DNA from: Acanthornis magna
Lineage: Eukaryota > Chordata > Aves > Passeriformes > Acanthizidae
Direction of reading: 5' to 3'
Assembly: GCA_036785705.1 (NCBI GenBank)
Contig: JAWUZG010000013.1
Coordinates: 21,051,001-21,115,000, forward strand
Length of the DNA: 64,000 bases
Shown here: in pieces, positions 57,636-64,000 of the stretch
How the letters are laid out: each line of letters starts with the position of its first letter
How positions within the stretch are numbered: the stretch's first letter is position 1
Translations under genes and position numbers: made by a program
The notes under the pieces: model-generated
Seen by the model: only the letters and a program-made list of their open reading frames with translations
The model's database searches: none
Told to the model about the DNA's origin: nothing

Positions 57636-58378
57636 TTTGCAGGGACCAGAGGTGTGTTGGGGTTTATGAGTGCAAAGAAAGAAGAGTGAAGGAAGAGGCA
57701 GAGCAGTGGCTGTGTCCTCTCATTCCCTTTTTGATATTTCTGTTGGGGTTTTGTATTAAACTATCAATTTTTGGGGTAGTTGCTTGCTCTTGGTGTGGCC
57801 AATGGCTTTGTCAGCCTACAGTGGCGATGCTTTCATGTCTCTCATTTTTAATTCTGTTTTCTGAATTGATGGTGCTTATCCTTGCAAATCTGACTTTTAT
57901 AGCACTGAGAGTCTGGGCCATGACCTGAGCTCCAGGATTTGAAAGCCTGGGGGGAAAACACAAATCCCAAGAGTCTCTCCTCTCTCCTCTGTGTTACCTG
58001 GGGTGTTTCACTGATTTTTTCCTGCTCTAGGAGGATGCAGGGGATGGGTATCAGTTTATCCTGCTCTGAAGCAGCTGGTGCATCCTTGGGAAGAGGAGAA
58101 GGACTCCAGATCTGCAGCAGGGCCACGTGACACCACGGAGGTTTTGTTGGCCTATTTTCTCAAAGCCCAGGTTTTACTCTTGAGCTGTCAGGTCAGATGA
58201 GGATTCAGTTCTGCGGCCAAAATAGAAATTAGCCATGTGTGGTAATCCATTAATCCCTGGAAATAATGCCATTTATTCACGTTTTGGGGAGCTGGGCTGT
58301 CCTCGTGACGCCTCCTTGGGCTGTGCGAGGAGCAGCCACGGCGATCCCGGGAGGAGCTGTCCAGAGGTCAGCTGTCCA
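57636..58378. other. Unique intronic sequence, nothing recognised
   Basis: This is plain intron between CR1 fragments. A Leu/Phe-rich plus frame at about 57700-57925 has hydrophobic stretches but starts inside the CR1 copy and lacks splice support. Confidence 0.45.
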
Positions 58379-58475
58379 GAGGCTGAGGCTGCCCCTGGAT
58401 CCCGGGGAGTGTCCCAGGCCAGGCTGGACACTGGGGCTTGGAGCAGCCTGGGACAGTGGGAGGTGTCCTGGAGTA
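58379..58475 (+). mobile_element. Short CR1 3' fragment
   Basis: GAGGCTGCCCCTGGATCCCG, GTGTCCCAGGCCAGGCTGGA, CACTGGGGCTTGGAGCAGCC and GGGACAGTGGGAGGTGTCC are present. The last 70 or so bases of the normal terminus are missing. Confidence 0.85.
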
Positions 58476-58542
58476 GTAATGAACTACAAAAAATAAATCA
58501 GTCCGTGGGGTTAAACCGCAAGTGCCTGAGCCATTCAGAATA

Positions 58543-58818
58543 GGATCATGGAATCACTGAGGTTGGAAAAGCCCTCCAGGATCACCGAGTCCAAGCTGTG
58601 CTCATGCCCACCTTGTCCCCAGCCCAGAGCTCTGAGTGCCAATCCAGGAATTCCTTGGGCTCCTGCAGGGATGGGCACTCCAAACCTCCCTGGGCAGCCC
58701 TGCCAAAGTTTAACAACCCTTTCCATGAAAAAACTCTTCCTGATGTCCACCCTGAGCCTCTCCTGGCACAGCCTGAGGACATTCCTCTTGTCCCTCTGCC
58801 ATTTCCCTGGGACCCGTG
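58543..58818 (-). mobile_element. CR1 LINE 3' end
   Basis: The plus strand has GATCATGGAATCACTGAGGT, TGGAAAAGCCCTCCAGGATC, CTGCAGGGATGGGCACTCC, CAACCCTTTCCATGAAAAAA, CTCTTCCTGATGTCCACCC and TCTCCTGGCACAGCCTGAGG. It ends TGCCATTTCCCTGGGACC. It belongs to a second CR1 subtype, different from the CCATGGCAGGG copies. Confidence 0.9.
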
Positions 58819-59302
58819 CACATTCAGGGAAGAAAGCTGGATACACTCGGATATAAACCAATAAATGCACTGTATCCCCATGAGGTTTTCAAGGCAGCTC
58901 CCATTTTTTTCTCCAGGAGGGGCAGCACTTGCCCTACAGCAGAAATGTGTAATAAGAACAGTTTTTCTCTCCCTGGATCTTTTCCTTTCCACTTTTATCA
59001 ACAAGAGGCTGCTTTTGTAGCACGTGGTTGTCCTTCCTTGTTCAGCCTTGCTTTTTTCCCTGCCTGTTCTCCCGGGAGAGTTGTTACTATTTTTTCCTTC
59101 TTGTTTTACCAGGCTGTATCATGACATTGCACCTTTGTGAGAAGGGAAGATGTGGGAAAGGAAAATGCTGTGCCTGCAGCAGTGGGGTTTTGTTGGTTCA
59201 AAAAATGATATTATTGTTGCAGGCCCATATGTGAAGGCCAGAAATATAAAGTTCACTTTTTTTTTTAATGGGATTGCAACTTGGTCACCACCCCAGCGTG
59301 AA
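58819..59302. other. Unique intronic sequence, nothing recognised
   Basis: A T run lies at about 59255-59265. No gene or repeat is supported. Confidence 0.5.
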
Positions 59303-59563
59303 GAGAAGGGACAGGATGAGAGCAAATGGCCTCAAGTAGTGCCAGGGAGGTTTAAATTGGAAATTAGGGAGAATTTCCCCTTCTTAGGGGAAGGGTTGAG
59401 CAGGCTGCCCAGGGCAGGGATCCCCATCCCTGCAGGGATTCCAGAGCCACGTGGATGTGGCACTTGGGGACAGGGGTTGGTGGTGGCCTTGGCAGTGCTG
59501 GGGAATATTTGGATTTGATGATCTTAAAGGTTTTTCCAACCTCACCAATTCCAGGATTCTCTG
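59303..59563 (+). mobile_element. CR1 LINE 3' end
   Basis: AAGGGACAGGATGAGAGCAA is followed by GCCAGGGAGGTTTAAATTGG, GAATTTCCCCTTCTTAGGGG, CCCATCCCTGCAGGGATTCC and GATGTGGCACTTGGGGACAG. It ends ATGATCTTAAAGGTTTTTCC and CCAATTCCAGGATTCTCT. Confidence 0.9.
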
Positions 59564-60263
59564 CTTGGTTTATGCAGTGCCCAGTCCTTTGCACCTCCTC
59601 GGCTGCAGCTCCTGCCTTCCCTTGGACTTTTCCTGCTCCTCTCTCTAGGAAGTGGAAATGCAAAGGGCTCTGGCCAAAAACGAGACCCCAGGATTTGCAT
59701 AATCTTCGTGGCTGTGTTTATTTCTGATAAATCGCAGGACACCGCGGTGTGTTCCAGCCGCGCTTTATCGCATCCCAGGAGCACATTCCGGGGGAATTGG
59801 CGTCTGGAAAACGCTCCTGACAGGGATTTGGAGAGCAGCGCTGATGTTCCTTTCGCTTCCCGCTCTCCTGGAAACCTTCCAGCAACTTCAATTATTCTGT
59901 GGGGTTGTTTTAAGGAGATGGATGTATTTTAAGGATGAGAGAGCGAACTCAACGCTGTCTTGGAAAATCAGCCACTGCCAGAATTGATTACCCAAAATGC
60001 CAGCGGATTTCAGCAGCTTTTGCTGAGGGTGGAAAGCATCCCAGCATTCAGCACATCTTCCCTGTTAATTCCACTTTTATTCTGGCTTTATTCCACATTT
60101 CCAAATCCTCCTCCTTCCTTTCCCTTCAGTTCCCATTAAGTGCTGCTGTGTGTCCCGAGCTTTGTAATTATAAATATAATATAAATTGTTAATTTGGGAC
60201 ATTTATATAATGCTGAATGTGATGCAGGCACAGTTTGCGGTGAGGCATCAAACACAATTCATT

Positions 60264-60327
60264 ATCTAATCCCAAGAATGGGATTGGGGAAGAATGGGAT
60301 TGCAAAATCCCAAGAATGGGATTAGAT
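60264..60327. repeat. 64-bp element with 11-bp inverted ends
   Basis: ATCTAATCCCA at 60264-60274 is the exact reverse complement of TGGGATTAGAT at 60317-60327. Internally, AATCCCA-AGAA-TGGGATT hairpins occur twice. The copies are also direct repeats of CCCAAGAATGGGATT. Confidence 0.85.
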
Positions 60328-60360
60328 AGTAAGACATTTAGTCTGCTTAAATTATAAATA

Positions 60361-60462
60361 GAAGGAATTGAAGGAGTAAATTAGTAGGAAGCTGGACTGG
60401 GGGAAAAAATGAAGGAAATAGAAGGAGTGAATTAGTAGGAAGCTGGACTGGGGGAAAAAATT
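60361..60462. repeat. 50-bp direct duplication
   Basis: Two adjacent copies contain AATTAGTAGGAAGCTGGACT followed by GGGGGAAAAAA. They differ at a few bases (GAATTG/AAATAG, GTAAA/GTGAA). Confidence 0.9.
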
Positions 60463-61780
60463 AAGAAAATAAAGTTTGATGCTAATAATTCTTTTTTATT
60501 ATTCTTTTTTCACTCATTTTATTAGAGAAAAAAAAAATCACTGAGCTTCCAAAGTGTTTATCCAAGAAATAGCAGGTGTGTGCTGAGTTTGAATTTCCTC
60601 CTGGGTGTAGGACATGCTTTGGAGAGGCTGGGAAAAACTGGGAATATTTCCCTTCTGGGTAACAGCTGTGAGAGTGGCGAAAAGGTGGTGTGAAAGTTGT
60701 TGTTACGGGAGATTTTTCTATATTTGAGCTTATCCAGGGATTATTTCTGGTGGATTATCCCACTTGACATGCAAAGGAAGGATTTTCTAATGGTTATTCT
60801 AATGACTGCCGAGTTCCTGGGTTTTTTAGTGCGTTGGGAGGCAGGACTGTGTAATGCTCTGTGGAAATTGTACTATTAAATTCAATGTATTACCCTGGAA
60901 GAGGGAGCTCTGCTGTGCAGCATTTCCAGGGAAATCATTTTCCAGGGAAATCATTTTAGCAGTGGCTGCAGAGCCACCATCTGGATAAATCCTGCCATTT
61001 GTGGAGGGCAGAAAGTAAAGGTTGTGTGAAAATGTTTCTAAATCAAGCAGGACTGGCTAATGGCTGAGAAGGCAGCCTGTCCTAATTAATCTGTTCATTA
61101 GGGACTGATGGATAAATACACAACAAATTAGGAACAACAGTTATTTTCCACCTCTATTTAGAGGGGTTGGAGTATTTCTGGACCTGTTTATTTATCCGCA
61201 TCTTTGATTTTCCTTGAATTAAGAGGCAGCACATTCTCATCACACCTTTCCTGGAACTTTCTTCACGTTGGAAATTATTTTCTGGTCTCACAAACCCCAA
61301 AATTCTGTGTTTGGAAAGCAGACTGAGCTCTGGCACACATTCCCCAAGGAATTAATCCATGGAGCACTTTATCTGTGGATAAAGGAATCTGAAAAGTCTG
61401 TGTTAAAGGCACTTTAAACTTTCTGGCATTACTGCTCTGCTTGGTGGTAAAAGCTTTTCCTCTTTGTTACAATTTTTCCTATCTCTGGGAATGACTCCCA
61501 GGCTCATTTCCTCAGTGTCCTCAGATTTTTTTTATGGATGGAGCATTTTTGCCCTGGTTTCTGATGTTGTCATTCTGTTCCTGGATTTAAAGCATCCTGA
61601 GTGAATTTTTAGTGTGCACAAGTGGTATCGTCCTTCTGCATCAAAACTCAGTGAGATGAGGCAACGGTAAAAAACAAGGTTTAAATAAATTTAAATCTAA
61701 AGCAAATACTGCTTTTTCTTTTAGCTTCGACCTGCCACGAGGAAAAAAACCCATAATATCGATTTGACCTGGAAATTTAT

Positions 61781-61802
61781 CTTTTGCTGTGCTTTCTTTC
61801 AG
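61781..61802 (+). promoter_or_regulatory. PTPRE: 3' splice site of intron 1
   Basis: A pyrimidine-rich tract (TTTTGCTGTGCTTTCTTTCAG) immediately precedes the signal-peptide exon. No AG interrupts the last 20 bases, which fits a good vertebrate acceptor. Confidence 0.8.
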
Positions 61803-61912
61803 GTCCAGGATGGAACATTCCTGCTCGCCCCTGCTGCTCTCTGTTAGTTTCCTGCTGGCACAAGCTCTGCCACCCAATGGAACTGAGCTGCCCAAAACCA
61901 CCACAGCCACCA
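61803..61912 (+). CDS. PTPRE: PTPRE exon with start codon and signal peptide (receptor isoform)
   Basis: The acceptor is a pyrimidine-rich tract ending TTTCTTTCAG at 61802. Seven untranslated bases follow, then ATG at 61810. The frame reads MEHSCSPLLLSVSFLLAQ and continues with ALPPNGTELPKTTTATS. The donor CCA|GTAAGG lies at 61912/61913, leaving phase 1 (34 codons plus one base). The short n-region, Leu-rich hydrophobic core (residues 8-16) and AQA/L site near residue 19 form a signal peptide. NGT at 23-25 is an N-glycosylation sequon, followed by a Thr-rich stretch. From memory, human PTPRE receptor isoform starts with the same pattern: ME, Cys at 5, PLLL, SF, LA, AL, N-x-T, Thr-rich. PTPRE is a type I membrane tyrosine phosphatase with a very short glycosylated ectodomain and two cytoplasmic catalytic domains, acting on Src-family kinases and other signalling substrates. 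The remaining exons lie beyond the window. The upstream ATG at 61789 is intronic and was not used. Confidence 0.85.
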
Positions 61913-62177
61913 GTAAGGACATGATTTGTGGGATTAGGGTGGCCATAAAGGGATTTCAGTGGGGTTTCCCTGGTGGCACATGTTTTCGCAGGACTTTGCC
62001 CCCAGTGATGCTGTTCTGATGGTGCCCTCTGTGTTTGCTGGGGCTCCACGTGACCGAGTTGGGGTTTCGCTTTCTCTTTGCCGTGGGTGGGAAGAGCCCA
62101 GGAGAGCTTCGGGAGAGGTGCAGGAGCACAGGGTGTCTCTGCAAGGTCTCCATTGGGCATTGATGGGATGTGTCCCA

Positions 62178-62530
62178 GTAAATTTTCCTTAGACAACCTT
62201 TCCTAGACATCCTTAGGATGAATATATTTAAGCACCACGAGAAACCATTACACGAGTCCTGTGTTTTCTAATGGCAAGACTCGAGGAGGGGGTGAAGTAA
62301 ATTTATACGAAGTAAATTTTCCTTAGACAACAGGATGAATGTATTTAAGCACCATGAGGAACCTTTACACGAGTTCTGTGTTTTCTAATGGCAAGACTCG
62401 AGGAGGGGGTGAAGTAAATTTATATGAAGTAAAATTTTCTTAGACAACAGGATGAATGTATTTAAGCACCATGAGGAACCTTTACACGAGTTCTGTGTTT
62501 TCTAATGGCAAGACTCGAGGAGGTGAAGTG
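62178..62530. repeat. 117-bp tandem repeat, three copies
   Basis: The unit contains AGTAAATTTTCCTTAGACAA, GATGAATGTATTTAAGCACC, GAGGAACCTTTACACGAGTT, GTGTTTTCTAATGGCAAGAC and TCGAGGAGGGGGTGAAG. GATGAAT anchors lie at 62217, 62334 and 62451. The third copy is truncated at the AGGAGG motif. It lies in intron 2, about 270 bp after the signal-peptide exon. Confidence 0.95.
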
Positions 62531-62748
62531 CAGGTGTCCTGCGGAAGGTCCTGTCAGGTGAAAAACAGGAGAGTGTTGTTCTGAGGCCTCAGGACAATCT
62601 CCTCCTCGCTGGGCCACCCCAGCACCTTTTATTCATCCTCATTGCTGGCTGCAGAATCTCTTCCTCTTCAAACCCTCCCACAACCACATCCTAACACGTG
62701 GCAGTCCCGGGGAGGGGCTGCTCCAAGGGAAATGGAGGTTTGTGAGGA

Positions 62749-62858
62749 AGTGCCCAAGGCCAGGCTGGACAGGGTTTGGAGCAGCCTGGGACAGTGGAAA
62801 TGTCCCTGCCATGGCTGGGGTGGATTGGGATTATCTTGGAGGTCCCCTCCAACCCATG
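62749..62858 (+). mobile_element. CR1 LINE 3' end
   Basis: GTGCCCAAGGCCAGGCTGGA is followed by GGAGCAGCCTGGGACAGTGG, TGTCCCTGCCATGGCTGGGG and TTATCTTGGAGGTCCCCTCC. The 8-bp tail is lost. Confidence 0.9.
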
Positions 62859-63098
62859 GCAGGGAGATAAAGCTGCTGCTGCCCCATATAAACAGTGTGA
62901 CGAGGTCCTGATAAGTGTTCAGGGCCTGCTGTTGACACCCAGTGTTTTATAGGAGGCTGATTTTGTGCTTTATTTGCTTTTAATTTGCCTGTGAACTTCG
63001 CAGCCCTGTGGAAGGAGAGCCAGGCAGGAATGCAATGCCAGCCTTGGCTCGTGGCCCTTGGATTGTTTTGGTTCTTGGTTGTAGTAATTTAAATGGAA

Positions 63099-63307
63099 GG
63101 AGGGAAGATTCGGATGGAATATTGAGATGAAATTGAGGGTGGCACAGGTGCCCAGAGCAGCTGTGGCTGCCCCTGGATCCCTGGCAGTGTCCCAGGCCAG
63201 GCTGGACATTGGGGCTTGGAGCAGCCTGGGACAGTGGGAGGTGTCCCTGCCATGGCAGGGGTGGGACAGAGTCACCTCTGAGGGTCCTCCCACCCCAAGC
63301 TGTCTTT
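63099..63307 (+). mobile_element. CR1 LINE 3' end
   Basis: GAGGGAAGATTCGGATGGAA is followed by GAGGGTGGCACAGGTGCCCA, CCTGGATCCCTGGCAGTGTC, CATTGGGGCTTGGAGCAGCC, CCTGCCATGGCAGGGGTGGG and GGGTCCTCCCACCCCAAGC. A short deletion removes the 'GGGCAGGCCCT' part. Confidence 0.91.
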
Positions 63308-64000
63308 GACTGATGCTGATTTCGGTGTGAGGCCTTTCCTTCTCCAGAGGCCGAGGGCAGGGTGGGCACAGCTCTTCTGGGCACTCCAGAGCTCGGGAGG
63401 GGAAGCAGAGGTTGGGGACAAGGGCCCCACCATCAGCAGTGCCAATCTGAGCGTGGCTGTGCTCAGAGCTTCCAAAGGAACCAGATTATTATTAGAAATG
63501 AAGCTTTAGCCAAGTGTAAATTTGCTAATTAATTGGTTTGCTGAAACATTGTCGGCCCCTGCTTCTTGTCTGGCACCTGGAGCAGCAGAAAAACAAGTTC
63601 CTAATATTGGTCTGAGTATGTAAGAATATGGGAATTGAGAAGGGGAAGTAACTTGTTGGTTTTTCACTTCCCAGAATGTTAATAATGCGAGTACAAAGGG
63701 AATTTTGCCATCAATGTTGTTCATCTTCAAAGCTTAATTCGAAATTGTGTTGAATTTAAGTCTGATCATACGGATAAGAGTAATCTAATCATCCCTATTT
63801 TAATTAAATCTTAATTTCAGTGATATGATTCAGAAATGATTAGTGTGACTAAAGTGTTTTTCCTAAGTATCAAAGCCTTCCTGACTTTGCAGTGAGGCAG
63901 AGTTTTGTCTGACAGACAAGCAGGTGCACACTGAAAATACATTGCTGCAGAAAGAGTTCCAGGATAATAGGATTATCTAATAAATTTGATAGCCATTGAA
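63308..64000. other. Unique intron 2 sequence, nothing certain
   Basis: This AT-rich unique tail includes GTGTAAATTTGCTAATTAATTG at about 63515, a homeobox-type palindromic core. No exon, RNA or repeat is supported. Confidence 0.45.

Larger units (their letters stand above)
59564..61780. other. Unique intronic sequence upstream of the signal-peptide exon
   Basis: It contains a 64-bp inverted-repeat element at 60264-60327 and a 50-bp direct duplication at 60361-60462, listed separately. The rest is AT-rich intron with no coding signal. Confidence 0.5.
588..61802 (+). other. PTPRE: PTPRE intron 1
   Basis: This is the interval between the donor at 587/588 and the acceptor at 61802/61803, about 61 kb. 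It is filled with CR1 fragments, one probable solo LTR, at least ten minisatellite arrays and AT-rich unique sequence. Both strands show only short shadow frames or repeat-driven frames, and I see no conserved protein motif in any of them. Additional alternative 5' exons may exist but none could be recognised. Confidence 0.65.
61913..64000 (+). other. PTPRE: PTPRE intron 2 (5' part)
   Basis: Intron 2 begins with GTAAGG at 61913 and continues past the window end. It holds a three-copy 117-bp tandem repeat, two plus-strand CR1 3' fragments and a unique AT-rich tail from about 63480. No second coding exon (transmembrane segment or the cytosolic-isoform first exon) is recognisable before 64000. 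Confidence 0.6.

Noticed and set aside
57467..57928. 153-codon frame with hydrophobic stretches suggesting a membrane protein
   Set aside because: Its first half is a CR1 copy and no splice sites or family match support it.
61789..62019. Extended frame starting seven codons upstream of the PTPRE start and running into the intron
   Set aside because: The upstream ATG precedes the acceptor AG at 61802 and the frame passes the donor at 61912; both extensions are intronic.

Overview
The window is vertebrate, and almost certainly bird, nuclear DNA; a songbird is the best guess. About two dozen truncated CR1 LINE fragments are scattered on both strands, with the usual avian 3' tail (a 'CCTTCCAACCC' block followed by degenerate 8-bp 'ATGATTCC' ends). 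There is one probable ERV solo LTR. Alu, B1/B2 and mammalian L1 are absent, and there is no prokaryote-style gene organisation. The species call is inference from repeat content.

Almost everything belongs to one plus-strand gene. I recognise it as PTPRE (receptor-type protein tyrosine phosphatase epsilon) from a single signal-peptide exon near the right end. The left end (about 331-1150) is a CpG-island promoter with a non-coding first exon. That exon ends at a consensus donor at 587/588, and a second candidate donor lies at 1150/1151. Intron 1 then runs about 61 kb to a polypyrimidine tract and acceptor at 61802/61803. The next exon (61803-61912) carries the start codon, signal peptide and start of the short Thr-rich ectodomain of the receptor isoform. 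It splices out at 61912/61913, and intron 2 continues past the end of the window. Transmembrane and phosphatase exons are not in the window.

The 61-kb intron contains no other gene I can support. Its striking content is a cluster of unrelated tandem arrays. In order the units are: a 11-14 bp C-rich array abutting the promoter (1-330), 19 bp (4.1 kb), 62 bp x 20 (6.3-7.5 kb), 60 bp/20 bp higher-order (15.2-16.5 kb), 26 bp (16.8 kb), about 200 bp x 3 with a palindrome (20.4 kb), CA/TA-rich (26.3 kb), 127-132 bp x 9 (33.9-35.1 kb), 352-373 bp x 4 (42.1-43.6 kb), 66 bp x 9 (44.7-45.3 kb), 99 bp x 7 (49.4-50.1 kb), about 42 bp x 25 (52.4-53.4 kb), and 117 bp x 3 (62.2 kb, intron 2). Several have unit lengths divisible by three or few stops. 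They therefore create long open frames on both strands that are not genes.

Between repeats, the sequence is ordinary AT-rich intron. A few unique, complex stretches look like candidate conserved enhancers, and one has a strong TATA motif (51.84 kb). These are proposals for alignment tests only. I found no tRNA, rRNA, CRISPR, operon or other discrete new system.
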